Assembly (NCBI GenBank): GCA_934512155.1
Contig: CAKSWS010000019.1
Coordinates: 1-28,498, forward strand
From: an uncultured Eubacterium sp.
Lineage (GTDB): Bacteria; Bacillota; Clostridia; Oscillospirales; Acutalibacteraceae
Length of the DNA: 28,498 bases
Reading direction: 5' to 3'
The notes beneath the pieces were generated by a model that was given only the letters and a program-made list of their open reading frames with translations, had not been told where the DNA came from and did not search any database. How positions within the stretch are numbered: position 1 is the stretch's first letter; each line of letters starts with the position of its first letter. Position numbers and translations under genes: made by a program. Positions 1 to 7,443 of the stretch are shown here, one piece after another.

Positions 1-75
1 TGGTGACCCGGACGGGAATCGAACCCGTGTTACCGCCGTGAAAGGGCGGTGTCTTAACCGCTTGACCACCGGGCC
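1..75 (-). tRNA. tRNA-Glu (UUC)
   Basis: Read on the minus strand, this is a full cloverleaf. The acceptor stem GGCCCGG pairs with CCGGGTC, followed by discriminator A and an encoded CCA at positions 1-3. The anticodon stem CCGCC/GGCGG encloses the loop CTTTCAC, giving anticodon TTC (Glu). The T-loop GTTCGATTC is present. The gene touches the left edge but is complete. It is two bases from the next tRNA and shares its promoter. Confidence 0.97.
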
Positions 76-77
76 AT

Positions 78-154
78 TGGTGGCTTTAACTGGATTCGAA
101 CCAGTGACACCGCGGGTATGAACCGCGTGCTCTAGCCAACTGAGCTATAAAGCC
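78..154 (-). tRNA. tRNA-Met (CAU), elongator type
   Basis: Minus-strand cloverleaf with acceptor GGCTTTA pairing with TAAAGCC, then A and an encoded CCA at 78-80. The anticodon arm CGCGG-TTCATAC-CCGCG gives CAT. The first base pair is G-C rather than the mismatched start of initiator tRNA, and the loop TTCATAC is that of elongator Met rather than the lysidine-modified Ile2 tRNA. It is the promoter-proximal gene of the two-tRNA unit. Confidence 0.95.
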
Positions 155-186
155 GTGTTATTACCAGCTCGTTTCAAGCAAGGTAG

Positions 187-215
187 ATTATATTATAGAA
201 AATATAATTTGTCAA
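187..215 (-). promoter_or_regulatory. Promoter of the tRNA-Met/tRNA-Glu unit
   Basis: On the minus strand TTGACA (210-215) and TATAAT (187-192) are separated by exactly 17 bases. This is a consensus vegetative promoter about 33 bp upstream of tRNA-Met. Confidence 0.85.
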
Positions 216-252
216 CACTTTTTTTGAAAAGTTTTTTAAATAGCACATTTGT

Positions 253-281
253 TTGACATATTTCAACAGTAATGTTATAAT
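253..281 (+). promoter_or_regulatory. Promoter of lexA
   Basis: TTGACA (253-258), a 17-base spacer and TATAAT (276-281) form a perfect consensus promoter about 95 bp before the lexA start. The spacer contains a loose inverted repeat (AACA...TGTT), but its half-site spacing does not match a Bacillus-type LexA box, so no operator is called. Confidence 0.85.
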
Positions 282-375
282 TATTCTGTGAAATTACAGA
301 TATTTTATGATAATAATTTTACAAAATATTTGTTATTTTGATTTTGGCAAAATAATTTTACAGGAGCTGTTTATA

Positions 376-966
376 ATGGATAACATAAACAACACTCAAA
401 AAAAAGTTTTTGAATATATAAAAAAAGTTATAGGCGACAGAGGTGTTGCTCCTTCTGTTCGTGAAATAGGCGAAGCTGTGGGTTTGCGCTCCACATCTAC
501 AGTACAATATAATCTTAATGCGCTGGAAGAAGCAGGATATATTGAGCGAGACCCGAATTTAAAAAGAACAATAAGAATTGCCGGCAGTAACCTTAAAACC
601 GTGCCTGTGCCTTTGGTGGGAACGGTTACGGCAGGTGTGCCTATTTTGGCAACAGAGCAAATTGAAGAATACATTCCTGTTGCCATGCGCAAAAGCGGCA
701 ACTATTTTGCCCTGCACGTTAAAGGCGAATCAATGATAAACGCCCACATTTGCGACGGCGATATTGTTATTGTTGAGCAAACGCCGGTAGCGTCAAACGG
801 CGACATTGTGGTAGCCTTAATTGAAGACGAAGCCACCGTTAAAAGATTTTACAAAGAAAAAGGCCATTTCAGGCTTCAGCCGGAAAATGACGAGTTTGAA
901 CCCATTATTGTTGATGAACTTATGCTTTTGGGAAAAGTTGTTACTGTTATTCGCAATTACTATTGA
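376..966 (+). CDS. lexA: LexA, SOS-response repressor and self-cleaving protease
   Basis: LexA represses DNA-repair genes and cleaves itself when activated RecA is bound. The 196-residue product has the family length. It has an N-terminal winged helix-turn-helix (about 1-65, with the recognition stretch PSVREIGEAVGLRSTSTV), then the linker and cleavage site Ala86-Gly87 in TAGVP. The C-terminal S24 peptidase domain has catalytic Ser119 (GESM) and Lys156 (VKRF), the same spacing as in E. coli LexA. An in-frame ATG at 307 would add 23 residues unlike any LexA; the ATG at 376 is preceded by AGGAG at 362-366 and is chosen. It has its own strong promoter. The downstream mrp gene appears to have a separate promoter across the lexA stop codon. 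Confidence 0.97.
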   Translation: MDNINNTQKKVFEYIKKVIGDRGVAPSVREIGEAVGLRSTSTVQYNLNALEEAGYIERDPNLKRTIRIAGSNLKTVPVPLVGTVTAGVPILATEQIEEYIPVAMRKSGNYFALHVKGESMINAHICDGDIVIVEQTPVASNGDIVVALIEDEATVKRFYKEKGHFRLQPENDEFEPIIVDELMLLGKVVTVIRNYY

Positions 967-991
967 TAACAGCAACAAAATATGATATAAT
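963..991 (+). promoter_or_regulatory. Probable promoter of mrp, overlapping the lexA stop
   Basis: TTGATA (963-968) and TATAAT (986-991) are 17 bases apart. The -35 box includes the lexA stop codon, so mrp could be expressed independently of SOS-controlled lexA. Confidence 0.6.
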
Positions 992-1021
992 TTGATATAT
1001 TTTGAAAGAAGATGATTTTTA

Positions 1022-1840
1022 ATGAGCGATTGCAATCATAACTGTTCCGAATGTGAATCAAAATGCAGCAGCGCACAGCCGGAAAGTATGCTTAAACCGA
1101 TGAATAAATATTCTAATATAAAAAATGTTATAGGCGTTGTTTCCGGCAAAGGCGGAGTAGGCAAAAGCCTTGTAACAAGCCTTTTGGCTTCAAAATGTGC
1201 AAAAGCAGGCTTAAAAATTGGAATTTTGGACGCCGATATTACAGGTCCGTCAATTCCAAAATCATTCGGCGTTAAAGAAAGAGCAATGCAGGATGATGAA
1301 TGCCTGTTGCCTAACGTTACGGAAAACGGCATTAAAATTATGAGCATTAACCTGCTGCTTGAAGATGAGAACTCGCCTGTTGTTTGGCGAGGACCTGTTA
1401 TAAGCGGCGTTATTCAACAATTTTGGAGCGATGTTCGCTGGGGTGAACTTGATTATCTTTTTGTTGATATGCCTCCCGGAACAGGCGATGTTGCCCTTAC
1501 TGTTTTTCAAAATCTGCCTGTTAACGGCGTTGTTATTGTTTCAACACCTCAGGATTTGGTTAAAATGATAGTTAATAAGGCATTTAATATGGCGAATATG
1601 ATGAATATTCCCGTATTGGGCGTTGTTGAAAATATGAGCTATTATATTTGTGAAGATTGCGGAAAGAAGATTGAAATTTTCGGCAAATCACAAATTGACG
1701 AAACCGCAAAAGAGCTTGGAGTGCCTGTTCTTGCCAAATTGCCAATAAACCCGCAAATCAACAGGCTTGTTGACGCAGGCAAGGTGTTTGACGCAGATTG
1801 CCCGCAACTTGACGATTTTGTAAAAGTATTAAGCAAATAA
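1022..1840 (+). CDS. Mrp/NBP35 (ApbC) family P-loop ATPase, Fe-S cluster carrier
   Basis: The 272-residue protein belongs to the Mrp/NBP35 branch of ParA-like ATPases, which bind a transient [4Fe-4S] cluster and deliver it to target apoproteins in the cytoplasm. The N-terminus carries a cysteine cluster (Cys4, Cys8, Cys11, Cys15) like the NBP35 ferredoxin-like motif. The deviant Walker A GKGGVGKS is at 42-49, DAD at 70-72 and DMPPGTGD at 149-156. The cluster-bridging CxxC is Cys210/Cys213. The cysteine-rich N-terminus distinguishes it from the shorter ApbC forms. The start ATG follows a purine-rich but weak ribosome site. The next gene begins 88 bp downstream after a hairpin. The family is secure; the client proteins cannot be read from sequence. 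Confidence 0.93.
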   Translation: MSDCNHNCSECESKCSSAQPESMLKPMNKYSNIKNVIGVVSGKGGVGKSLVTSLLASKCAKAGLKIGILDADITGPSIPKSFGVKERAMQDDECLLPNVTENGIKIMSINLLLEDENSPVVWRGPVISGVIQQFWSDVRWGELDYLFVDMPPGTGDVALTVFQNLPVNGVVIVSTPQDLVKMIVNKAFNMANMMNIPVLGVVENMSYYICEDCGKKIEIFGKSQIDETAKELGVPVLAKLPINPQINRLVDAGKVFDADCPQLDDFVKVLSK

Positions 1841-1847
1841 TTAACAA

Positions 1848-1921
1848 ACGGCGGCAGTAGAATGTTTTTTATTTTCACGCCGTCCAACATAATATTTTGC
1901 CTGCCGAGGCAGGCGGAAAGG
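1848..1921 (+). repeat. Intergenic inverted repeats, one abutting the ribosome site
   Basis: Two inverted repeats fill the mrp-deaminase gap. ACGGCG (1848-1853) pairs with CGCCGT (1878-1883). GCCTGCC (1899-1905) pairs with GGCAGGC (1908-1914) almost without a loop. The second ends directly at GGAAAGG (1915-1921), the Shine-Dalgarno site of the deaminase gene. Neither is followed by a T-run, so a terminator is unlikely. They may modulate translation or be a small repeat sequence. Confidence 0.55.
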
Positions 1922-1928
1922 TTGCATT

Positions 1929-2426
1929 ATGGCTAAAAGAGAGGACTATATCTCCTGGGATGAATATTTCATGGGGGTTGCCTTGCTTTCATCTATGCGA
2001 AGCAAAGACCCAAACACCCAGGTAGGTGCATGCATTGTCAATGACGATAACAGAATTGTAAGCGTTGGCTACAACGGATTTCCACGTGGCTGTTCCGATG
2101 AAAGCTTTCCTTGGGAAAGAAGCGGCGAAAACCCAAACGACACAAAATATCCTTTTGTTTGCCACGCAGAACTTAACGCAATTTTAAATTCAAACGGAAT
2201 CGGGTTAAAAAACACACGAATTTACGTGGCGCTTTTTCCTTGCAACGAATGTGCAAAATCCATTATTCAAGCAGGAATTAAAGAGGTTATTTACATAAGC
2301 GACAAATATGCAAATACCGACGGTGCAAAAGCAAGCCGCATGATGCTTGAAAGTGCAGGCATTAAATTAACCCAATTTAAAAGCAACAAAAAAATTGAAA
2401 TTGATTTTGACAGTGAGAAAGTATAA
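1929..2426 (+). CDS. dCMP deaminase (cytidine/deoxycytidylate deaminase family)
   Basis: This predicted cytosolic enzyme converts dCMP to dUMP, the precursor of dTMP. Its 165 residues match the ComEB-type dCMP deaminases of Firmicutes. The zinc site is visible: His79 and catalytic Glu81 in CHAELNA, then Cys105 and Cys108 in PCNEC. N-terminal [26 protein letters not shown] is the usual family opening. The region 58-76 carries the extra loop typical of dCMP rather than tRNA or cytidine deaminases. The start has GGAAAGG 7 bases upstream. Its TAA overlaps the ATG of the HAD gene (TAATG), so the two are translationally coupled. Confidence 0.93.
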   Translation: MAKREDYISWDEYFMGVALLSSMRSKDPNTQVGACIVNDDNRIVSVGYNGFPRGCSDESFPWERSGENPNDTKYPFVCHAELNAILNSNGIGLKNTRIYVALFPCNECAKSIIQAGIKEVIYISDKYANTDGAKASRMMLESAGIKLTQFKSNKKIEIDFDSEKV

Positions 2427-3040
2427 TGCGCTTAGAAGATGTAACAGAAGTTGACCTTTACGACTTTGACAAAACCATAGTTCCCTTTGACACAGGCACA
2501 AGATTTACCCTTTACTGCCTGCTTCATTACCCGTGGATTATTATAACCATGCCCGTAATTCTCGGCGCAGGGTTGCTTTGCCTTTTAGGTATTATTAAAT
2601 TGCAAAAATTTAAAAATATTTGTTTTTGCTACGTAGCAATGATTCCCTTTTACCATGCCCTTTTGGGATTTTGGAAAAAACACCAAAAAGATATTTACGA
2701 TTGGGTTTACGAAAGAAAGTTTGATCGACCGTTTGTTATTGTAACGGCGTCGCCTGATTTCTTAATAGGCGAAATTTCCGTAAGACTCGGCGCCATTGCA
2801 ATGATTTCCACACACCATAAAATTTCAAACGGCAGAATATTAAGCCCCAACTGCAAGGGTAAAGAAAAAGTTAGGCGTTATCTTGACAGAATAGGTGATT
2901 TGCCTATTGATGTAATTAATGTTTATTCCGACAGTTTTAAATCCGACCAACCTATTTTTTCCCTTGCCACAGGCAAATGCTACCACATTGAAAACGGCAA
3001 GCCTGTTTCATTCAATTATTCAGAAAAATACGGAGATTAA
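2426..3040 (+). CDS. HAD-IB family phosphatase with a membrane segment (PgpC-like)
   Basis: A 204-residue haloacid dehalogenase-type hydrolase. Motif I is YDFDKT, with nucleophile Asp13 and acid/base Asp15. Motif II is VTAS at 116-119, the motif III lysine lies in CKGKEK (152-157), and the motif IV acidic residues are Asp179 and Asp184 in YSDSFKSD. A strongly hydrophobic stretch at 36-60 follows motif I, an arrangement known in E. coli PgpC/YfhB, a phosphatidylglycerophosphate phosphatase. A membrane-lipid phosphatase role is therefore plausible but inferred; a SerB-like small-molecule phosphatase is the alternative. It overlaps the deaminase stop by one base and lies 8 bp before the next gene. 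Confidence 0.85.
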   Translation: MRLEDVTEVDLYDFDKTIVPFDTGTRFTLYCLLHYPWIIITMPVILGAGLLCLLGIIKLQKFKNICFCYVAMIPFYHALLGFWKKHQKDIYDWVYERKFDRPFVIVTASPDFLIGEISVRLGAIAMISTHHKISNGRILSPNCKGKEKVRRYLDRIGDLPIDVINVYSDSFKSDQPIFSLATGKCYHIENGKPVSFNYSEKYGD

Positions 3041-3048
3041 TTTTATTT

Positions 3049-4338
3049 ATGAAAAAAACAACTGTGATAATTATTACAATAATCATGCTGGCTGTGTTTG
3101 TGGCAGCCGGTTTGCTTTATTCTAAAGTTTACAAACCGGCTCATACAAACGAAACACAAAGCAGCGTTTATTACGCACAGGGAATGAATAAATCCCGTTC
3201 AGGCAATAAGGTATTACTGGCAGAGCTTGAAAACGACGATTTTTATCTTTATAAAGATGGGGATTATGTTATTCTTTCTCACGGCGGTCAAGAAACAGAG
3301 TTTTCCGATTGGAGCGAGTATATTGCAAACGAAACACCCCAAATGTATTATGACGACTACAACGACGACGGTGAAAAAGAGTTGCTCATAAGAGCACTTG
3401 AGGGAACAGATGAACGCACAAAGGAAAAATATTACTGCGTTTATGTTTTATTCATAACAACAGACGAAAACGGGAAATATAAATACAGTGTAACAATGGC
3501 AAACCGTTCTACTTGGTACACAACGTTTTCAAATTTGGTAAACTGCGAAGTAAGCCAACCCACAATTAACAAAAAGCGTGTTCAACTTGTTATGGAGCAA
3601 AGCGGCAAAAGCGTTGCATATGACTCCTCAACAGGCATTGTTAACGGCTCAAGAGGTTGGTACATTAAATCATTAACAGACGAAAAGGGTAATTACCTTA
3701 CATTTAAAGATTGGTACATGGGTCCCGGAATCATTACCGTTAACACCGATAAAAAAACGCTGGATATTAAAATTAATATTTACGTTACCTACAACGAAAC
3801 AAGTGCCAACCAATTAGGAGGCGTTATGACCTGCGGTCTTACGCTGACCGGCAATTCGTTTTCCATTACACAAAGAAGCGTTACTTTTAAAACAACAGAC
3901 GAATATAAAGTTTCCAGCTTGCTTAAAAAACCTGATAAAGATTGGAGTTATACCTCTGAAAACTCCGCCCCGTACTCTTCAAGCGACAAGGTGCTTGACA
4001 ATATCAGCGCAAGGCATTCACTTAAAAACGACGTTACGTCCGACCGAACCAATTTTTCAGGCAACGGCACGGAAAATGCAGCACTTGATAAAATTGTTAT
4101 TACCCAAAATGCTGTTAAACTTTATGCAAAACAAGGCTATATTTTCCCTGAAAAAACCGTTGCCGCAGGGCTTTACACCCTTAACATCGATGTTGAAGGC
4201 GTTAGATGCGACATAACCCTTTCTGCCGAAGTTTCAACAGAAAACGGCGTTTCGGTTTTAACATATAATTTAGATAAAAATTATACACGAGAGGAATTGC
4301 AGAACTTTACATTCAAAGTGGGCAGCAACAATATATAA
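3049..4338 (+). CDS. Membrane-anchored exported protein with a calcium-loop-like repeat motif, unknown function
   Basis: No enzyme family is recognised. The 429-residue product starts with Lys-Lys and a hydrophobic stretch (about 5-24) without a lipobox Cys, so it is either anchored by this helix or secreted. The remainder is polar, rich in Thr, Asn, Lys and Tyr, and looks beta-rich. Residues 103-113 (DYNDDGEKELL) follow the D-x-N-x-D-G-x-x-E-L pattern of FG-GAP/VCBS-like repeats. The same pattern occurs twice in the minus-strand protein at 10436-12028. The ribosome site GGAG (3032-3035) lies in the end of the HAD gene, indicating one operon. The C-terminal part (about 345-429) forms a separate region and contains the only other clear hydrophobic-aromatic pattern. 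Confidence 0.8.
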   Translation: MKKTTVIIITIIMLAVFVAAGLLYSKVYKPAHTNETQSSVYYAQGMNKSRSGNKVLLAELENDDFYLYKDGDYVILSHGGQETEFSDWSEYIANETPQMYYDDYNDDGEKELLIRALEGTDERTKEKYYCVYVLFITTDENGKYKYSVTMANRSTWYTTFSNLVNCEVSQPTINKKRVQLVMEQSGKSVAYDSSTGIVNGSRGWYIKSLTDEKGNYLTFKDWYMGPGIITVNTDKKTLDIKINIYVTYNETSANQLGGVMTCGLTLTGNSFSITQRSVTFKTTDEYKVSSLLKKPDKDWSYTSENSAPYSSSDKVLDNISARHSLKNDVTSDRTNFSGNGTENAALDKIVITQNAVKLYAKQGYIFPEKTVAAGLYTLNIDVEGVRCDITLSAEVSTENGVSVLTYNLDKNYTREELQNFTFKVGSNNI

Positions 4339-4376
4339 ACTTTTTATAAAAAGAATTACAAAGGGATTGTTAAATA

Positions 4377-4405
4377 TTGAACGATTAACGTTTTTATGAT
4401 AAAAT
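4377..4405 (+). promoter_or_regulatory. Promoter of the degV leader
   Basis: TTGAAC (4377-4382), 17 bases, TAAAAT (4400-4405). Transcription would begin near 4412, leaving a leader of about 135 nt before degV. Confidence 0.7.
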
Positions 4406-4434
4406 ACCACCTACAAATAAAAGGAGCTGTTAGT

Positions 4435-4470
4435 GTGAAAGCCGCACTGACTGATTACATTACCATTTAA
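4435..4470 (+). CDS. Putative 11-residue leader peptide upstream of degV
   Basis: GTG at 4435 opens an 11-codon frame (M K A A L T D Y I T I) ending in TAA at 4468-4470. It has a textbook ribosome site, AAAGGAGC at 4420-4427, 7-8 bases upstream, which is better than that of degV itself. The stop codon touches the first arm of the stem in the degV leader. There is no run of one amino acid that would mark classical attenuation. The start is GTG and the frame is very short, so translation is likely but unproved. Confidence 0.45.
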   Translation: MKAALTDYITI

Positions 4471-4535
4471 ACCTGTTTGGGCAACGCAGGATATATGGGG
4501 TAATTACTAATAGACTATTTGTTGCCTGAAAGGTT
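4470..4535 (+). promoter_or_regulatory. Structured leader element preceding degV
   Basis: Two coaxial stems are visible. Outer AACCT (4470-4474) pairs with AGGTT (4531-4535), and inner GGGCAAC (4479-4485) pairs with GTTGCCT (4521-4527, one G-U). A 35-nt purine-rich apical region and a small internal loop (GTTT/GAA) complete it. The outer 3' arm lies just upstream of the degV Shine-Dalgarno GGTGAT (4538-4543), so folding could affect its access. I do not recognise a known riboswitch class; the c-di-GMP and THF consensus cores do not fit. Confidence 0.55.
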
Positions 4536-4547
4536 ACGGTGATTAAT

Positions 4548-5399
4548 ATGAACGTTGTTATTACGGCAGATTCTACCTGCGACCTTCCCGATTACCTTGT
4601 GGAAGAGCGTGGAATTATCATTACCCCCCTTTCTATCCTTTTAGGTGATAAATCGTATCTTGACGGCATTGAAATCGGTCCGGACGAAGTGTATGACCAT
4701 GTTCGCAAAACAGGCGAAATTCCAAAAACGGCAGCCGTTACCCCAGCCCAATACGCAGATGTTTTTAAAAGCATTACAGATGAAGGCAATGCCGTTGTGC
4801 ATATAGGCTTATCGTCTGCAATTTCATCAAGTTACCAAAATGCCGTGCTGGCGGCAAGTGAATTTGAAAACGTTTACTGCGTTGATTCAAGAAGCCTTTG
4901 CACAGCCATGGGTTTGCTTGTTTTAAAAGCCTGCGATTTAAGAGATAAAGGCTTTGAAGCAAAAAAAATTGCAAACAGAATAAAAGCACTTGTGCCTAAA
5001 GTTTCCACCACATTTGTGCTTGACAATTTGGAATATTTATACAAGGGCGGCAGGTGCAGCGGCGTTGCAAGATTTGGTGCAAACGTGCTGGGCTTAAAAC
5101 CCTCCATAGTTCAAAACACAGATACCGGCGCACTTGAAGTGGGCAAAAAATACCGTGGAAAAATTGATATGGTTTACAAACAATATGTTGAAGACTGTCT
5201 GTCTAACATCAATAAAATAGACACGGAAAGAATTGTTATTGCCGATTCCGGCGGGATTTCCGGTGAATCGTTGGCGTTTGCAAAAGGCGTTATTGAAGGA
5301 AAAGGCGTTTTTAAAGAAATTATTTCCGCCACGGCAGGATGCACAATATCATCTCACTGCGGTCCAAAAACATTGGCAATATTCTATTTAAAAAAATAA
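4548..5399 (+). CDS. DegV family fatty-acid-binding protein (FakB-like)
   Basis: DegV proteins bind one fatty acid. The FakB members present it to the kinase FakA for phosphorylation and entry into phospholipid synthesis. This 283-residue protein has the family opening VITADSTCDLP (4-14), the TAAVTP motif (61-66), the acyl-carboxylate loop IGLSSAISSSYQN (86-98), the interdomain DNLEYLYKGGR and the C-terminal SSHCGPKTLAIFY. A GTG at 4539 in the same frame would add three residues; ATG 4548 gives the normal family start, with GGTGAT just upstream. No FakA (DhaK-like) gene is in the window. Expression probably depends on the structured leader and mini-ORF before it. The gene is single, closed by a terminator. 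Confidence 0.93.
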   Translation: MNVVITADSTCDLPDYLVEERGIIITPLSILLGDKSYLDGIEIGPDEVYDHVRKTGEIPKTAAVTPAQYADVFKSITDEGNAVVHIGLSSAISSSYQNAVLAASEFENVYCVDSRSLCTAMGLLVLKACDLRDKGFEAKKIANRIKALVPKVSTTFVLDNLEYLYKGGRCSGVARFGANVLGLKPSIVQNTDTGALEVGKKYRGKIDMVYKQYVEDCLSNINKIDTERIVIADSGGISGESLAFAKGVIEGKGVFKEIISATAGCTISSHCGPKTLAIFYLKK

Positions 5400-5404
5400 A
5401 AAAT

Positions 5405-5442
5405 GCGCCTTGATTAAGCAACATTCAGGGCGCTTTGTTTTT
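5405..5442 (+). terminator. Rho-independent terminator of degV
   Basis: GCGCCTTG (5405-5412) pairs with CAGGGCGC (5426-5433, one G-U), followed by TTTGTTTTT. It starts a few bases after the degV stop. Confidence 0.8.
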
Positions 5443-5469
5443 GCAATTATTGTAAACCGCCGTTAATTT
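5441..5469 (+). promoter_or_regulatory. Candidate birA promoter overlapping the BirA operator
   Basis: TTGCAA (5441-5446) and TAATTT (5464-5469) are 17 bases apart. The left operator arm lies in the spacer and the right arm just past the -10 box, as expected for repression by occlusion. Confidence 0.45.
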
Positions 5470-5483
5470 TAAGTTTACAATAA
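5447..5483 (+). promoter_or_regulatory. BirA operator (biotin repressor site)
   Basis: TTATTGTAAAC (5447-5457) and GTTTACAATAA (5473-5483) are perfect 11-base inverted arms separated by 15 bases. This matches the known bacterial BirA box, TTGTAAAC-type half-sites with 14-16 bases between. It sits about 80 bp upstream of birA, indicating autoregulation by biotin level. Confidence 0.85.
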
Positions 5484-5562
5484 TCAAATAAATGCTTATA
5501 CGTACTGCAAAAGCACAAAAGCAACCCTAACACATAAATAAAGAAAGGCTGTGAAAGTTAAG

Positions 5563-6513
5563 ATGAGCTTAAAGGATGAAGTTTTAAAAATTCTTATTAA
5601 CGACGGCGGATACGTAAGCGGCGAAGAGCTTTCAAAAAAATTAGGTGTAAGCCGTGCATATGTGTGGAAACTTATGGTAGATTTAAGAAACAAAGGCTAC
5701 ACTATTGACGCCACAACAAAAAAAGGTTACATATTAAGAGAAAACGACGAAATTATATGCGGCAGTGAAATTGAAGCAAAAATGCGCCACCCTATAAGCG
5801 TTGTTTACTATGACGAAACAGATTCCACAAACACACGGGCAAAAATTTTGCTTGCAGACGGCAAAGAGGGCGATTTTGTTGTTGTGGCAGACAAACAAAC
5901 GGCAGGCAGGGGCAGGCAAGGTAAATCCTTTTATTCTCCAAAAGGAACGGGAATTTATATGAGCCTTGTGGTTCACCCAAATTCTTCATTAAAAAACGCC
6001 GTTACAGCCACAACGGCGGCAGCAGTTGCAGTTTGCAAAGCCATAGAGGAATTAACAGACGTTAAGCCTAAAATTAAATGGGTTAATGATGTTTATGTTA
6101 ACGGAAACAAAATTTGCGGCATACTTACGGAAGCGGTTTCAGACTTTGAAAGCGATACCGTTACAAGCGTTATTATAGGCGTTGGCGTTAACATTACCAC
6201 AAAAGAATTTCCAAAAGATGTAGAAAACGCAGGGGCAATAGGCGTTGCTGTGGACCGTGCAAAAATGATTGCCGTTATTGCCGACAATTTGCTGGAAACA
6301 TTTACGGGTGATTATGACAAGTTTATTAATTACTACAGAACCCACAGCATGATTATAGGCAAAAAAATAAACTTTATTTACAGAGGGCAAACCACTGCCG
6401 CCACAGCCGTGGGAATAGATGAATTCGGCGGACTTGTTGTTAAAACAGAAAACGGTAAAATTCAAACATTACGAAGCGGTGAAATAACAATAAGACCGAA
6501 AAAAAACGATTAA
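5563..6513 (+). CDS. birA: Bifunctional BirA: biotin-[acetyl-CoA-carboxylase] ligase and biotin repressor
   Basis: BirA activates biotin to biotinyl-AMP and attaches it to carboxylase biotin domains; biotinyl-AMP-bound dimers repress biotin genes. The 316-residue protein has an N-terminal winged helix-turn-helix (about 1-58, EELSKKLGVSRAYVWKLM), which makes it a group II repressor-ligase. The catalytic domain has the biotinyl-AMP loop GRGRQGK (115-121), KWVND (172-176, usually KWPND) and GNKICGILTE. The C-terminal SH3-like domain is at about 270-316. A GTG at 5551 would add four residues; its ribosome site AGAAAGG would be only 2 bases away, whereas ATG 5563 matches homologous starts but has a long spacing, so the exact start is uncertain. 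The operator upstream fits its regulatory role. GH25 follows 13 bp downstream. Confidence 0.94.
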   Translation: MSLKDEVLKILINDGGYVSGEELSKKLGVSRAYVWKLMVDLRNKGYTIDATTKKGYILRENDEIICGSEIEAKMRHPISVVYYDETDSTNTRAKILLADGKEGDFVVVADKQTAGRGRQGKSFYSPKGTGIYMSLVVHPNSSLKNAVTATTAAAVAVCKAIEELTDVKPKIKWVNDVYVNGNKICGILTEAVSDFESDTVTSVIIGVGVNITTKEFPKDVENAGAIGVAVDRAKMIAVIADNLLETFTGDYDKFINYYRTHSMIIGKKINFIYRGQTTAATAVGIDEFGGLVVKTENGKIQTLRSGEITIRPKKND

Positions 6514-6526
6514 AAAGGTAATTTAA

Positions 6527-7309
6527 ATGAACTCAACAAAATCAAAAACAAAGCCAAAGGCAAAAACAAACTACATATTGGGAATTATGCTTGTTTTGCT
6601 GATTATAATTTCAGTTGTGCTTGCCGTGTGCCTAAAACCAAGTAACGCACGCAAGCCTATAATTTTTAACACAAATGCAAAATATGTTGAAGGAATAGAC
6701 GTTTCATCACATAACGGTGAAATTGATTGGAAAGAAGTAAGTGAAAACACGGATTTTGCCATTATTCGTGCCGGCTACAGAGGTTACGGCACCGACGGCG
6801 TGCTGACTCAAGACAAAAATTTTGACGAAAACATAAAAAATGCACTTAAACACAAAATTTCCGTGGGAGTTTATTTTTATACACAAGCAGTAACGGTTGA
6901 AGAGGCAAAGGAAGAAGCAAACTTTGTGCTGAACATCATTAAAGGACATAACATTGAACTGCCTGTTTTTATTGATTATGAATTTGCGTCTGATGCAAAC
7001 GGTGATTCAACAGGCAGATTATACGGTGCAAACTTAACAAAAGAACAGGCAACGGAAGTTGTTAACGCATTTTGCACCGAAATTCAAAAAGCAGGCTACC
7101 ACGCAGGCGTTTACTCATCTTCAAACGTTTTTAATTTTTATTTAAATTCGGAAAATTTTGTTGAAAACGCTTTTGTGTGGGTGGCAGATTACAATAAAAC
7201 CGTTAAATTTACAGGCAGCTACGACGTTTGGCAGTACAGCAAAAGCGGTTCTTGCCCCGGCGTTAACAGCAAATATTGTGATGTTAACAGATGGTATGTT
7301 AATAATTGA
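6527..7309 (+). CDS. GH25 family muramidase (Cpl-1/cellosyl-type lysozyme), membrane-anchored
   Basis: GH25 enzymes cut the MurNAc-GlcNAc bond of peptidoglycan. The 260-residue protein has a basic Lys/Thr-rich cytoplasmic start, one transmembrane or uncleaved signal segment (about 17-36) and a single GH25 domain from 54 to the end. GIDVSSHNG holds Asp58; VFIDYEF holds Asp150 and the catalytic acid Glu152. AGVYSSSNVF and the closing DVWQY are also typical. No separate cell-wall-binding repeats are present, suggesting action close to the membrane. It is probably co-transcribed with birA, a chance pairing as far as function shows. A weak palindrome and T-run follow at about 7316-7338. Confidence 0.93.
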   Translation: MNSTKSKTKPKAKTNYILGIMLVLLIIISVVLAVCLKPSNARKPIIFNTNAKYVEGIDVSSHNGEIDWKEVSENTDFAIIRAGYRGYGTDGVLTQDKNFDENIKNALKHKISVGVYFYTQAVTVEEAKEEANFVLNIIKGHNIELPVFIDYEFASDANGDSTGRLYGANLTKEQATEVVNAFCTEIQKAGYHAGVYSSSNVFNFYLNSENFVENAFVWVADYNKTVKFTGSYDVWQYSKSGSCPGVNSKYCDVNRWYVNN

Positions 7310-7371
7310 ATCACCCTTAATTAAGGTAAGCTTTTTATAACAACTTTTTCCTTTTAACAAACTAATATTTA

Positions 7372-7400
7372 TTGACCTTTGTTTTTTTATATGATAATAT
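7372..7400 (+). promoter_or_regulatory. Promoter of glyQS
   Basis: TTGACC (7372-7377), 17 bases, TAATAT (7395-7400), about 45 bp before the start codon. The leader is too short for a T-box, so tRNA-dependent control is not expected here. Confidence 0.7.
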
Positions 7401-7443
7401 TAAAATGTATTAATATATATAGTTATATATCGGAGGATCACAA

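Noticed and set aside
264..275. AACA...TGTT inverted repeat between the -35 and -10 of the lexA promoter as a LexA box
   Set aside because: Position is ideal, but the half-sites are spaced 6 bases instead of 4 between AAC and GTT and lack the outer G/C, so it does not fit the GAAC-N4-GTTC consensus.
7316..7443. T-box or other riboswitch before glyQS
   Set aside because: Only about 35 nt separate the probable transcription start from the ATG, with no T-box core sequence or terminator.
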